The position numbers and the translations under genes are program-made. The notes beneath the pieces were generated by a model, which searched no databases, was not told the origin of the DNA, and worked only from the letters and a program-made list of their open reading frames with translations. Positions 29,139 to 39,211 of a stretch of 64,000 nt of DNA are shown here, piece by piece. Position 1 is the first letter of the stretch; the number at the start of each line of letters is the position of its first letter. The stretch is taken from NCBI RefSeq assembly GCF_002087295.1, contig NZ_MWVI01000097.1, forward strand, positions 62,001 through 126,000, given 5' to 3'. This stretch comes from Vreelandella lionensis (lineage in GTDB: Bacteria > Pseudomonadota > Gammaproteobacteria > Pseudomonadales > Halomonadaceae).

Positions 29139-30028
29139 ACTGATTCTCCTGTCCCAACGTCATCACGCTGCTGGTCACGGGTTAAGCACCACGCATCCAG
29201 CATGCGTCCCACTTCCAGCCGCCAAGGTTTTTGATGCACACCAAAAACATCCAACACTCGACGGCAGTTTAATACCCGACGCAGCTTGGCGTCGTGATGA
29301 TGATTAAGGGCCTGTATCTCCCCTAAATCAATATGTTCGCCACGCCCTTCTAGGTGAGTGGCCAGCTGAGTACGCACCATTGATGTAAAAGTGAACGCAC
29401 TGACCGGCTCAGTGCCCGCCAAGTGATAGGCTCCCCAGGCGTCAGCGCCGCAGGCCTGCTGCTGTAGCATGCCAATCAACGCCATGGCGACCGCGTCGGC
29501 AGAGGTGGGGCAAAACACTACGTCCTCTGCTGCGCGCACCGTCTGCCCCGTGATAAAGCTGTCGATAATTTCACTCAGCCAGGCGTGGCTACCTTCCAAC
29601 GCAAACAGCGGCCCTAAGCGCACAATCAGATGGCGATGGTATTCGGCACGGGTACGATCGCCTGTTTGCACCAATCGACGCAAACACTCATCACGTGGGG
29701 CAGGCACGACATGCTCATCAATCGGGATATCAAATCCCTCTTCATAGGGCTGATCCGAGACACACCACACCAACGCCACGTCTTGGGCTTGGCAGGCATC
29801 CACACAGCGATCAACGGCATCCGCATGGGCTTTCACCTCGGCGGGCGTCATGCTCAGCGCGTGCGCCAGCGGGGGAATGAGCACCGCATCGGGCGCTATC
29901 GCCTGTAGCTGACTCGGCGAAACAGCAAGGCCTTGCTCAATGACTAGCTCGGTATCCGCGCGCCGGCTCGCTTCACGGGCTAGCGCTAAACTTAAGCAGT
30001 GCCCGGCATCTAGTATCAGCAGCTTCAA
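29135..30028 (-). CDS. RmlD-like NAD-dependent sugar reductase/epimerase family protein
   Basis: 297 residues from TTG 30028 (KLLILDAGHCLSLALAREAS), with GAGAGG six bases upstream; a GTG 15 bases further up is possible. It looks like an extended SDR of the dTDP-4-dehydrorhamnose reductase type: APDAVLIPPLAHALS, WCVSDQPYEEG, LIVRLGPLFALEG, AYHLAGTEPVSAFTF. The N-terminal glycine motif is degenerate (LDAGHCLSLAL instead of GxxGxxG) and no YxxxK is obvious, so it may bind nucleotide poorly or not act as an oxidoreductase. It overlaps plsC by four bases and lies 74 bases downstream of ssb. Confidence 0.7.
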   Translation of the reverse strand: MKLLILDAGHCLSLALAREASRRADTELVIEQGLAVSPSQLQAIAPDAVLIPPLAHALSMTPAEVKAHADAVDRCVDACQAQDVALVWCVSDQPYEEGFDIPIDEHVVPAPRDECLRRLVQTGDRTRAEYHRHLIVRLGPLFALEGSHAWLSEIIDSFITGQTVRAAEDVVFCPTSADAVAMALIGMLQQQACGADAWGAYHLAGTEPVSAFTFTSMVRTQLATHLEGRGEHIDLGEIQALNHHHDAKLRRVLNCRRVLDVFGVHQKPWRLEVGRMLDAWCLTRDQQRDDVGTGESV

Positions 30029-30102
30029 GACAGCCTCTCCCACTCAACCCAAAACCGTGGCGGCAACTGCGCCACGCATCGACGAACGTGTGTAAGGTCT
30101 TT

Positions 30103-30696
30103 TTAGAACGGAATTTCGTCGTCGAAATCATCAAAATTGCCCGGATCGGGGGCGCCATAGCTGTTGTTTTGGTTATTCGGTGCCGGCTGCGGGTGCTGCA
30201 GCGCTGGCTGTCCACCGCGCTGAGGAGCCCCACCCTGAGGCGGGTAGCCGCCCTGCTGGGGCTGGTTTTGGCCATAGTTCTGTTGAGGAGGCGCTTGCTG
30301 AGCCGGGGCCTGCTGAGCGTAGCCACCCTGCGGGGCTCCACCGCCCTGGAAGTCGCCGCCACGGCTATCCAGCATTTGCATATCGTTAGCCACGATCTCC
30401 GTGCTGTAACGATCTTGACCGTTCTGGTCCTGCCATTTGCGCGTTTGCAGGCGGCCCTCAATATACACTTTTGAGCCTTTTTTAAGGTACTGCTGGGCGA
30501 TTTCAGCGGTTTTGTTGAATAGCACCACGCGATGCCACTCGGTGCGCTCCTGGCGCTGGCCACTTTGGCGATCCATCCAGGTATCGGAAGTGGCTAGGTT
30601 TAAATTTGCTACCGCCGTGCCAGAAGGGGTGAATCGCACTTCAGGATCTTGGCCCAGGTTGCCAATCAAAATAACTTTGTTAATACCGCGCGCCAT
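30103..30696 (-). CDS. ssb: single-stranded DNA-binding protein
   Basis: 197 residues, intact. OB-fold domain [20 protein letters not shown], with [20 protein letters not shown]; Gln/Gly/Pro-rich flexible linker of about 75 residues; acidic C-terminal tip DDFDDEIPF, which recruits repair and replication partners. The neighbours MFS and uvrA are in the pseudomonad order. I do not see a LexA box upstream. Confidence 0.98.
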   Translation of the reverse strand: MARGINKVILIGNLGQDPEVRFTPSGTAVANLNLATSDTWMDRQSGQRQERTEWHRVVLFNKTAEIAQQYLKKGSKVYIEGRLQTRKWQDQNGQDRYSTEIVANDMQMLDSRGGDFQGGGAPQGGYAQQAPAQQAPPQQNYGQNQPQQGGYPPQGGAPQRGGQPALQHPQPAPNNQNNSYGAPDPGNFDDFDDEIPF

Positions 30697-30776
30697 GAGG
30701 TCGCTCCTTTACGTAATCGGACAAATAACTGAGTAGGTCGCTACCTGCTGGTTTTTAGCAGGTGAGCGCTAATTCT

Positions 30777-32156
30777 TTAGGGTCGCGGCGGTGGAATCAG
30801 TTTTGCCAGCGCCGCTTGATCGAGTTCTTTGCGGTTTACCTTCAAATACATGAGGCGCTCCTCCGGCACGACCATCACATCTTCCACACCAACCACGTCG
30901 GCAAGATGCTCCATCAATAAGTTGATCGCATCAGGCTGCGTATCGTGTAACGCCACCACTTCGCTGGAGAGCGGCGGAGGAGAAGGCATCCGCCACATGG
31001 CTACCCACCAAGCCAGCGCTAGCACCGCGCAACCAATAAATACTGCGTTAAGCCCCCAGGTATTCGCCAGCAAGCCGCCCAACGTGCCACCTAAAAAAGC
31101 GCCGAGAAACTGGCTGGTGGAATACACCCCCATTGCGGTGCCCTTAGCACACGCTGGGGCCAACTTGCTAAGCATGGAAGGCAGCGTTGCCTCCAGCAAA
31201 TTAAAGCCGGTAAAGAAAACAAATAGCCAAACAAACAGCCAATGCCCCTGGGAAAGCGACAACCCTAGGCTGGCTAGGCTGGCAGCGATGGCTCCAATCG
31301 CCAATAGGCACATCAGCCTCATACGCTGGCGCTTTTCCGCTATGATCACCAGCGGCACCATCGCCACAAAAGAGAGTGCCATAATGCCTAGGTAGGCTAA
31401 TCCATGGTACTCCACTGCTACCCCCGCATTGAGTAAGCGGAAGGGGATAGCCACAAAGATTGCCATGAGGACAAGATGCAGCGCAAAAATCGATAGATCA
31501 AGCCGCCACAAATCCGGCCGGGTAATCACACTTTTAAACTGCTTCCGATCCAGCCCTACGTCACGGTGGCGTAACCGGCGCGGCGCAGGCGGCACCCAGC
31601 GCCAAAGGAATAACAGTCCCACCAATGTTAGGAGCGCGGCAAACCAAAACACCCCAGAGAGCCCCGCCCAGGAGGCTAACCAAGGGCCAAGCACCATGGA
31701 AATGGGCAAACGATACGCCGATCGAAAGGCCAATAGTGGCCATGGCCGCCGTGCGTACCTGCTCGGGGGTTTGATCTGCAATAGAGCCATTATGGCGGCC
31801 GCCACGGCACCGCCCCCCTGAAGGCCGCGACCTAAAATTACCCCGCCAATGCTATCTGCCATGGCCGCTACCACGCTGCCAAAAGCAAAAATCAGCAGCC
31901 CCATCGCAATGACACGCTTACGACCAATGCGGTCAGAGCGCAAACCAAACGGGATTTGCAGCGTCGCCTGGGTTAAGCCATAAAGGCCTAACGCCACGCC
32001 AACCAGTAACGGCGTAGCGCCTGTCAACGTGTCGGCATAAAGCGCGAGCACCGGCAGAACCATGAACAGTCCCAGCATACGAGACGCGTAAAGACCGGCC
32101 AAACCGCTGATTGCACGGCGTTCAGCGACCAGCAGCAGTGCGGAAACCTTGCGCAT
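30777..32156 (-). CDS. MFS transporter with C-terminal extension (compensated double frameshift)
   Basis: 459 residues from ATG 32156 (MRKVSALLLVAERRAISGL), with AAGGG upstream. Twelve-helix major facilitator: GLYASRMLGLFMVLP, GLRSDRIGRKRVI (the loop 2-3 motif), GRGLQGGGAVAAAIMAL. Between about 31705 and 31778 the residues are out of frame: one G missing and one C extra compensate each other, and the restored stretch reads LLADQTPEQVRTAAMATIG, then LSIGVSFAISMVLG. A cytoplasmic extension of about 60 residues (DAINLLMEHLADVVGVEDVM ... LAKLIPPPRP) follows the last helix. Drug or metabolite exporter; substrate not predictable. Divergent from uvrA. Confidence 0.92.
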   Translation of the reverse strand: MRKVSALLLVAERRAISGLAGLYASRMLGLFMVLPVLALYADTLTGATPLLVGVALGLYGLTQATLQIPFGLRSDRIGRKRVIAMGLLIFAFGSVVAAMADSIGGVILGRGLQGGGAVAAAIMALLQIKPPSRYARRPWPLLAFRSAYRLPISMVLGPWLASWAGLSGVFWFAALLTLVGLLFLWRWVPPAPRRLRHRDVGLDRKQFKSVITRPDLWRLDLSIFALHLVLMAIFVAIPFRLLNAGVAVEYHGLAYLGIMALSFVAMVPLVIIAEKRQRMRLMCLLAIGAIAASLASLGLSLSQGHWLFVWLFVFFTGFNLLEATLPSMLSKLAPACAKGTAMGVYSTSQFLGAFLGGTLGGLLANTWGLNAVFIGCAVLALAWWVAMWRMPSPPPLSSEVVALHDTQPDAINLLMEHLADVVGVEDVMVVPEERLMYLKVNRKELDQAALAKLIPPPRP

Positions 32157-32266
32157 AATGCCCTTGTGTATGGTGGATGGGCCGAACGGCCTGAGATAAC
32201 CGTCCATTCTAGCGCTTTGTCATCACGCTGGAAACGCCAAGCGCGGTGACGCAGGCAGAGACAGTT

Positions 32267-32296
32267 TTGCCGGGAAGGGGACAGCAATCGTATAAT
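32267..32296 (+). promoter_or_regulatory. sigma-70 promoter of uvrA
   Basis: TTGCCG (32267-32272), 18-base spacer, perfect TATAAT (32291-32296), 30 bases before the uvrA ATG. No CTGT-N8-ACAG LexA box overlaps it, unlike uvrA of enterobacteria. Confidence 0.65.
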
Positions 32297-32326
32297 TACG
32301 CTTTTGCCACGCGATTCGAGGTGTTG

Positions 32327-35176
32327 ATGGACAGCATTCTGGTCAGGGGTGCCCGCACCCACAACCTCAAGCAGATCGATGTGGAGCTGCCTCGCGACAA
32401 GCTTATCGTCATTACCGGGCTTTCCGGTTCCGGTAAGTCATCGCTGGCGTTTGACACGCTCTATGCCGAGGGGCAGAGTCGCTACGTGGAGTCGCTCTCT
32501 ACCTATGCACGCCAATTCCTCTCGATGATGGAGAAGCCCGATGTGGACCACATCGAAGGTCTCTCTCCTGCGATCTCTATTGAGCAGAAATCCACCTCCC
32601 ACAACCCGCGCTCAACCGTGGGTACTATCACCGAAATTTACGACTACCTGCGTCTGCTGTTTGCCCGCGCAGGCACGCCCCGTTGCCCAGAGCACGGTGA
32701 AGACTTAGAAGCCCAGACCATTTCGCAGATGGTCGATCAAGTGATGAACCTCGCCGAGGACACCAAGCTAATGCTGCTGGCCCCTGTGGTAAAAGGCCGC
32801 AAGGGTGAGCACCTGCAACTGCTCGCCGAACTTCGCGCCCAGGGCTTTGTCAGGGTGAAAATCGACGGTCAGGTGCTGGAGTTAGACGATATCGCGCCGC
32901 TGGATAAGCGCAAAAAGCACGATATCAGCGTGGTAGTGGACCGCTTTAAAGTGCGCGACGATATCGCCCAGCGCTTAGCGGAATCGTTTGAGACCGCGCT
33001 AAACCTGGCCGACGGCACGGCGATGATTCACTTTATGGATGGCGAGCAGGAAGACCTCGCCTTCTCCTCGCGCTTTGCCTGCCCGGTATGTGGCTACTCG
33101 CTCTCAGAGCTTGAGCCGCGCATGTTCTCTTTTAACAACCCTGCGGGCGCCTGCCCTACCTGTGATGGCCTCGGCGTTCAGCAGTACTTTGACCCAGATA
33201 AGCTGATTAGCCATCCAGAGCGTTCCCTCGCAGAAGGCGTCATTAAAGGCTGGGATCGGCGCAACATTTACTATTTCACCCAGTTGCAGACACTCGCCAA
33301 GCACTACCGCTTCGAGCTGGAAACCCCCTGGCAGGAGCTGGCTCGCCACGAGCGCGAGATTATTCTTAACGGCAGCGGCAACGAGCAAATTCCGTTTGTC
33401 TACGTAGGCGATCGCGGCCGCAAAGTCACTCGGGAACACGCCTTTGAAGGCGTGCTGCCCAATATCCAGCGCCGCTACCGGGAAACCGAATCCAATATGG
33501 TACGCGACGATCTCGCCAAATATATTGCGGTTCAGCCCTGCACTACCTGTAGTGGCTCACGGCTGCGCAAAGAGTCGCGCCACGTTTATGTGGATGACCG
33601 TAACATTGCCGATATTGTGCACCTGCCCATTGGCGAGGCGTGGCGCTACTTTGCCGAGCTGGCCCTGCCGGGGCGTAAAGGCGAAATTGCCGATAAGATC
33701 GTCAACGAGATCCATGCCCGCCTTGAGTTCTTGGCCAATGTGGGCCTGGATTACCTGAACCTTGAGCGCAGCGCCGACACTCTTTCCGGTGGCGAGGCCC
33801 AGCGCATCCGTCTAGCCAGCCAAATCGGCGCGGGGCTGGTGGGCGTCATGTACATTCTGGACGAGCCCTCTATCGGCCTGCATCAGCGGGACAACGACCG
33901 CTTGTTGAAAACCCTGGAGCGACTTCGCGACCACGGCAATACCGTGATTGTGGTCGAACACGACGAAGACGCCATTCGCGCGGCGGACCATGTGCTGGAT
34001 ATCGGCCCCGGCGCCGGTGTTCATGGCGGTGAAATCGTCGCCCAAGGCACGCCCCAGCAAGTGATGGGTAATCCCAACTCGCCCACCGGTCAGGATCTTT
34101 CCGGCACTCGTGAAATCGCCGTGCCGCCCTACCGTATTCCCGGCAATCCGGAAAAGCAGTTGGTCGTGCGCGGCGCGACAGGCAATAACCTGCAAAACGT
34201 CACGCTGAGCCTGCCTTTGGGGCTATTTATTGCCGTGACGGGGGTTTCTGGCTCGGGTAAATCAACGCTGATTAACGGCACGCTGATGCCCATTGCCGCC
34301 CGTGAGCTTAACCGCGCCACCACCTTGACCCCAGCGCCCTATGAGAAGGTTGAAGGGCTTGATCAGCTCGATAAAGTGATCGATATCGACCAGAGCCCCA
34401 TTGGCCGTACGCCGCGCTCTAACCCTGCGACGTACACCGGTATTTTCACGCCCATTCGCGAGCTGTTTGCGGGTACCCAAGAGGCGCGCTCGCGGGGCTA
34501 TAAGCCGGGCCGCTTCAGCTTTAACGTTAAGGGCGGGCGCTGTGAAGCGTGTCAGGGCGAGGGCATGATCAAGGTAGAGATGCACTTCCTGCCGGATATC
34601 TACGTACCCTGCGATGTATGTAAAGGTAAGCGTTACAACCGCGAAACGCTGGATATTCACTATAAAGGCAAGACCATCCACGAAGTGCTGGAAATGACCG
34701 TGGAAGACGCGCTGGCATTCTTCAGCCCGGTGCCCGCCATTGCCCGCCGCCTGCAAACGCTAATGGACGTAGGGCTCTCGTATATTCGCTTAGGGCAAAG
34801 CGCCACCACGTTATCCGGCGGTGAAGCACAGCGTGTCAAACTGGCCCGAGAGCTAGCTAAGCGCGACACCGGCAAAACGCTCTACATTTTGGATGAACCT
34901 ACCACAGGCCTACATTTTGAAGATATTCGCCAGCTGCTGACCGTACTCCACCGACTGCGCGATCACGGTAATACGATTGTCGTGATTGAGCACAACTTGG
35001 ATGGGATCAAAACCGCCGACTGGCTCATTGATCTTGGGCCGGAAGGTGGCTCTGGCGGCGGGCAAATTATTGCTGAGGGCACGCCCGAGCAGATTGCCAA
35101 GCAGAGCGTTTCGCATACCGGGCGCTTCCTGGCGCCACTACTGGAGCGGGCCAAACGCGCATCATCCACTTCCTAG
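32327..35176 (+). CDS. uvrA: excinuclease ABC subunit A
   Basis: Damage-recognition ATPase of nucleotide excision repair. 949 residues from ATG 32327 ([19 protein letters not shown]), intact over 2.85 kb. Two ABC modules: Walker [10 protein letters not shown] and GVSGSGKST, signatures LSGGEAQR twice, Walker [11 protein letters not shown] and [12 protein letters not shown]. Zinc-binding cysteine pairs: CPVC/CPTC in the first module and CEACQGEG with CDVC in the second. The ssb-MFS-uvrA order matches pseudomonads. A GC hairpin (35187-35204) follows the stop but lacks a T-run. Confidence 0.99.
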   Translation: MDSILVRGARTHNLKQIDVELPRDKLIVITGLSGSGKSSLAFDTLYAEGQSRYVESLSTYARQFLSMMEKPDVDHIEGLSPAISIEQKSTSHNPRSTVGTITEIYDYLRLLFARAGTPRCPEHGEDLEAQTISQMVDQVMNLAEDTKLMLLAPVVKGRKGEHLQLLAELRAQGFVRVKIDGQVLELDDIAPLDKRKKHDISVVVDRFKVRDDIAQRLAESFETALNLADGTAMIHFMDGEQEDLAFSSRFACPVCGYSLSELEPRMFSFNNPAGACPTCDGLGVQQYFDPDKLISHPERSLAEGVIKGWDRRNIYYFTQLQTLAKHYRFELETPWQELARHEREIILNGSGNEQIPFVYVGDRGRKVTREHAFEGVLPNIQRRYRETESNMVRDDLAKYIAVQPCTTCSGSRLRKESRHVYVDDRNIADIVHLPIGEAWRYFAELALPGRKGEIADKIVNEIHARLEFLANVGLDYLNLERSADTLSGGEAQRIRLASQIGAGLVGVMYILDEPSIGLHQRDNDRLLKTLERLRDHGNTVIVVEHDEDAIRAADHVLDIGPGAGVHGGEIVAQGTPQQVMGNPNSPTGQDLSGTREIAVPPYRIPGNPEKQLVVRGATGNNLQNVTLSLPLGLFIAVTGVSGSGKSTLINGTLMPIAARELNRATTLTPAPYEKVEGLDQLDKVIDIDQSPIGRTPRSNPATYTGIFTPIRELFAGTQEARSRGYKPGRFSFNVKGGRCEACQGEGMIKVEMHFLPDIYVPCDVCKGKRYNRETLDIHYKGKTIHEVLEMTVEDALAFFSPVPAIARRLQTLMDVGLSYIRLGQSATTLSGGEAQRVKLARELAKRDTGKTLYILDEPTTGLHFEDIRQLLTVLHRLRDHGNTIVVIEHNLDGIKTADWLIDLGPEGGSGGGQIIAEGTPEQIAKQSVSHTGRFLAPLLERAKRASSTS

Positions 35177-35298
35177 CGCTTAGCTACCCGGCACCCGGGC
35201 CGGGAACATCAAAAGAGTAAGCAAGCCCAACGGGTACTTCTTATAGTATGTAGCGATGCCGTTTAACAATGGTTGATACCGTTTAGGAGAAGGACGCT

Positions 35299-36036
35299 GT
35301 GGATCAGGACAAAAGCTGCATTATTCGCCACTTTAGCCACTACTGTACGCTGACGGACGATGAGAAGCAGTTGCTAAACTCGTTAGAGGAGAGCCCGACT
35401 GAGATTAAGTCAGGCGCACTACTGTGGGAAATGGGCTCGCCAGCCAACGAGTTTTGCACGCTGCGCAGCGGCTGGGCTTACTCTTACCGTCATCTGGAAA
35501 ACGGTGATCGGCAGATTCTCGAAGTGTTTCTCCCGGGCGATATCATTGGCCTGCGGGAATTTGCCTTTTCTCAACGCCTTGAGAACGTGCGCCTGATTAC
35601 CGATGGCGTGGTGTGCCATTTCCCCCATAAACGTATGCTGGATATATTTAGCCAGTCACTGCCGCTCACGTCGGTCATGTTTGCCATCGGCAGCCGTCAA
35701 CAAGCGCTGCTCACTGAGCGTTTGGTGAACTTGGCCCGACGCAGCGCACGCCAGAAAATGGCACACTTTCTCCATGAGATGTACCTGCGTTTGCGCCAAA
35801 CCAACGACGATATTGGCGGGCAGTTTCGTCTTCCGCTCTCTCAGGAGCAGCTCGCCGATATTTTAGGCTTAAGCCCGGTACACGTGAGCCGCACCTTTAG
35901 CGCGCTGAGCGAAGATGGCTTGGTCTTCCGCGACCGCCACCATGTCTCGATTCCAAACCTTGAGGCGCTGGCCACGGAAGGTGAGTTTGACGACTGCTAT
36001 CTTACCGATAATGTCAGGCCGCTATTTAAGGACTGA
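35299..36036 (+). CDS. Crp/Fnr family transcriptional regulator without Fe-S cysteine set
   Basis: 245 residues, GTG start at 35299 with AGGAGAAGG upstream. Cyclic-nucleotide-binding-like beta-barrel (LRSGWAYSYRHLENGDRQIL, FLPGDIIGLREFAF) and C-terminal winged helix (LPLSQEQLADILGLSPVHVS, RTFSALSEDGLV). Only two N-terminal cysteines (Cys7 and Cys16) are present, not the FNR four-cysteine cluster, and the cAMP-binding arginine pattern of CRP is not seen. Effector unknown. Convergent with nrdJb. May respond to oxygen or light stress, but nothing in the sequence proves it. Confidence 0.9.
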   Translation: MDQDKSCIIRHFSHYCTLTDDEKQLLNSLEESPTEIKSGALLWEMGSPANEFCTLRSGWAYSYRHLENGDRQILEVFLPGDIIGLREFAFSQRLENVRLITDGVVCHFPHKRMLDIFSQSLPLTSVMFAIGSRQQALLTERLVNLARRSARQKMAHFLHEMYLRLRQTNDDIGGQFRLPLSQEQLADILGLSPVHVSRTFSALSEDGLVFRDRHHVSIPNLEALATEGEFDDCYLTDNVRPLFKD

Positions 36037-36096
36037 GGTTGCGACAATAAAACGCCGCGCCCTTGCCAAGCACACGGCAGTTTCATCAGCGTGCTA

Positions 36097-36852
36097 TTAA
36101 CCGCATTTTGACCAGCCGCAACCGGCGTAGCAGGTCGGGCAGCCATCCATCATGATCAAATCACCTCGACACTCAGGGCACGTACCTACCGTAGCGGGGC
36201 CGCCGCTTGCTTCGCCAGAAGCCGATGCGACGGCAGAGTCTTCAGCCGCCGGGGGCTCCTCCGGCTGCCAAGCATGTCCATGCTGCATGCGGTGCGCATA
36301 GCGTGCAACCAACGTCTCCACCGGCACTTGGTTGCCCTCCTGATCTAAAAAACCGCGCCGATAGAGAATCCGCTGAATCGACCAAGCAATCGCCGCCACT
36401 TCCGAGTCGTGAAACATAGGCTTGTTCCAGCGATTCATGCCACAGCGTACCAAGCCTTTGTCCCAGGCGACTTTGCGCAGGTCTGCCACGGCTTGAGTGA
36501 CATAGCCCCCACGCGCTGCAAGCGACAGGCTGCGCATGGTCGCAGTAATCCACTGGTGCTCGCTGGAGAGCTGGCCCGAGGGAAAGAAGAACTCCACCGG
36601 ACGCTCAATCACCACACGCTGGCCGCCAATCACGCCTTCCACTGGCATAAACGAGACCAGCAAGTAGACCTTCTTGCGCCCTTCAGCCCCCACATAAGAG
36701 ATTTTTTCAGACACTGCTTCCAGTGTGCCTTCCGGGCGCGATGGAATGCGGACCGTTAATGGGTCTTCATCTGGTAGCTCTGGAGCAGGCGCGGGCTGCC
36801 CTTGTTGCTTAATACGGTAACCGACAATTTTCGACGTAATTTCAACCGCCAT
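36097..36852 (-). CDS. nrdJb: class II ribonucleotide reductase second polypeptide, NrdJb type
   Basis: 251 residues, start ATG 36852 with GGGGAG. The N-terminal two thirds contain a TSCPD-type region (GLVRCGMNRWNKPMFHDSE and SLAARGGYVTQAVADL). The C-terminus is a cysteine-rich tail, CPECRGDLIMMDGCPTCYAG, then CGWSKCG, like the redox-active, zinc-binding C-terminus of AdoCbl-dependent reductases. In Pseudomonas the class II enzyme is likewise split into NrdJa and NrdJb. It follows nrdJa by 58 bases and must act with it, re-reducing the active-site cysteines. Confidence 0.9.
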   Translation of the reverse strand: MAVEITSKIVGYRIKQQGQPAPAPELPDEDPLTVRIPSRPEGTLEAVSEKISYVGAEGRKKVYLLVSFMPVEGVIGGQRVVIERPVEFFFPSGQLSSEHQWITATMRSLSLAARGGYVTQAVADLRKVAWDKGLVRCGMNRWNKPMFHDSEVAAIAWSIQRILYRRGFLDQEGNQVPVETLVARYAHRMQHGHAWQPEEPPAAEDSAVASASGEASGGPATVGTCPECRGDLIMMDGCPTCYAGCGWSKCG

Positions 36853-36910
36853 AACGTTCTCCCCAGTTCTTTAGACAGCTCATCAAGCTAAGCCTTGCTT
36901 GCGCTTACGA

Positions 36911-39018
36911 TTACCATTTGCCGTAGGTGCCCTCTTTCAAGGCATCAAACAGGTTAGCGGCGTTATGCTCTTCACCGTCGTAAAGCACCTTCTCATCGCC
37001 GGTTAGCTCAAGGGTTTCACCATTTTCCAGCTCAAACACATAGGTGGTGTTTTTCAGGTCATCCTCACGCACCAACACGCCTTGGAAGGCTTCCGGGTTA
37101 AAGCGGAAGGTAGTGCAACCTTTCAAACGGCTCTCGTAGGCCTGCAGATAGAGGTCTTGGAACTGCTCAAAGGGGAACTCGGTGGGTACATTGACCGTTT
37201 TGGAAATCGCCGAGTCCACCCACTGCTGAGCTGCCGCTTGAACGGCGACGTGCTGCTCGGGAGTGACAGAGTCTGCGGATGAAGTAGTCCGGCAGATCGC
37301 TTTCTACCGCATCGGCAGCCATAAAGTGACGGTAGGCCGCTAGTTCAAACGACACTACCTCCACCTGCTCCTTGGTCTTTTTACCGGACTGGATGATGTT
37401 GCGGAAATAGCGATGGGAGAACGACGGCTCAATGCCATTGGAAGCGTTGTTGCCCATGGAGAGCGAGATGGTACCCGTGGGGGCAATCGAGCTGTGGTGG
37501 GTAAACCGCGCACCGTGCTCGGCCAACTGTGCCACCAGTTCCGGCTCAAGCTCGGCCACTTTGGCCATGTATTGGCTGTAGCGGGCGTGCAGAATCCGCC
37601 CCGGCACCTTGTCACCTACCTCGTAGCCGTCGCTGGCGAGCTGAGGGCGCTCGCGCATCATCTTGGGCGTAATGGTGTGCTCCTCTTCAAGCACTGGCGC
37701 CATGCCCTTCTCTTTAGAAAGCTCCAGCGCCTGCTTCCACCCTTCCAACGCTAAATGACGACTGACCTCTTCAGTGAACGTCAGCGACGCCTGGGAGCCG
37801 TAGGGAATTTTCAGCATGGTCAGGGTCGAACCAAGACCCAAAAAGCCCATGCCGTGACGGCGTTTAGCTTCAATTTCGCGCTGTTGCTGGGGGAGCGGCA
37901 GGCCAGCAATTTCCACCACGTTGTCGAGCATACGGGTGAAAATCGCTACGACTTTTCGATAGCGCTCCCAATCAAACCGCGGCTCGGCGCTAAACGGTTC
38001 GATCACAAACTTCGTCAGGTTGATAGACCCTAACAGGCACGCGCCTTCCGGCGGCAGCGGCTGCTCGCCGCAGGGGTTAGTCGCGCGGATATCCTCGCAG
38101 AACCAGTTATTGTTCATGCGATTCACTTGATCAATCAGTATAAAGCCCGGCTCGGCGTAGTCGTAGGTAGAGGACATAATCGTGTCCCACAACTCACGAG
38201 CTTTAATCACCTCGACAACACGGCAGGCCACGCGCCCTTCGGCATCCACCGTGTAGCCCTCTTCCACTACCGGCCAGTCACGGTAAATCACCTCTTCAGC
38301 ACTCACATCCTCTTTCTCACCAGGATGCAGTGGGAAGGCCAGCGGCCAATCGGCGTTGTGCTTCACCGCTTCCATAAACTCATCGGTGATGAGTAGGCTC
38401 AAGTTGAATTGACGCAGCCGCCCTGCTTCGCGCTTGGCTTGGATGAACTCACGCACGTCCGGGTGCCCCACATCGAAGGTGCCCATTTGAGCGCCGCGAC
38501 GGCCTCCGGCAGACGCCACGGTAAAACACATCTTGTCGTAGATATCCATAAACGCCAGCGGGCCATTGGTGCCTGCTCCTGCGCCAAACACAAAGGCACC
38601 TTTATGGCGCAGGGTCGAGAAGTCGTAGCCAATACCGGCGCCCGACTTCAATGTCATACCCGCATCGACCACGGAGTCGAGGATATCGCGCATGGAGTCA
38701 CGAATAGTGCGAGAAACGGTGCAATTAATCAGACTGACGGCGGGCTTGTAGGCTTCGGCCCCCGCATTAGAGAGAATTCGCCCAGCGGGAATAGCACCAT
38801 TTCAGCGCCCAGCGAAATTTGGGTAGCCACTCATCGGCCTTTTCACCTTCTACGGCGGCTAGGGCACGAGCCACGCGCTCAAAGGTCGCTGCGACATCTT
38901 GATCCACCGGTTGGCCATGACGATCTTTTAACCGATATTTGGCATCCCAGATTTCCCTAGATGGAGCCTGCATAGGGACTTCACTGGATGTCTTCATCGC
39001 CTTGGCTGCGGTACTCAT
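36911..39018 (-). CDS. nrdJa: adenosylcobalamin-dependent ribonucleotide reductase, NrdJa (two frameshifts)
   Basis: Reduces ribonucleotides to deoxyribonucleotides with B12, needing no oxygen. ATG 39018 (MSTAAKAMKTSSEV) with AAGGAG. Catalytic features: SLINCTVSRTI (active-site Cys), TLKSGAGIGYDFSTL, ATNPCGEQPLPPEGACLLGS (NPCGE) and APTGTISLSMGNNASNGIEP. One base is extra near 38800 (restored FRWALNGAIPAGRILSNAG) and one near 37276 (restored DYFIADSVTPEQHVAVQ). Corrected length 701 residues. Split partner of nrdJb. No class Ia or III genes lie here. I see no cobalamin riboswitch in the short leader (39019-39211). Confidence 0.93.
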
Positions 39019-39211
39019 GTTCACGAAACTCCTTCACGATGGGTAGCGATAGCGCTAAAAAACGGGCCGATTATACGTGGCATCGTAGGGGAGTATAGCC
39101 CCGACTTTCTACTATATGGGCCGTTTTTTGACGTTAACAACACTAGATAGAGAAAAATCAGCACCTTACCCTTTTGCTTATTCCCAACACGCTATAGGCT
39201 TAAGGTTTTCG

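Noticed and set aside
35187-35204. CCCGGC/GCCGGG hairpin after uvrA as terminator
   Set aside because: Perfect six-pair stem but followed by AACATC rather than a T-run; not enough for a terminator call.
39019-39211. Cobalamin riboswitch upstream of the B12-dependent nrdJa
   Set aside because: The leader is short and none of the conserved B12-box sequence (GCCACTG) is visible.
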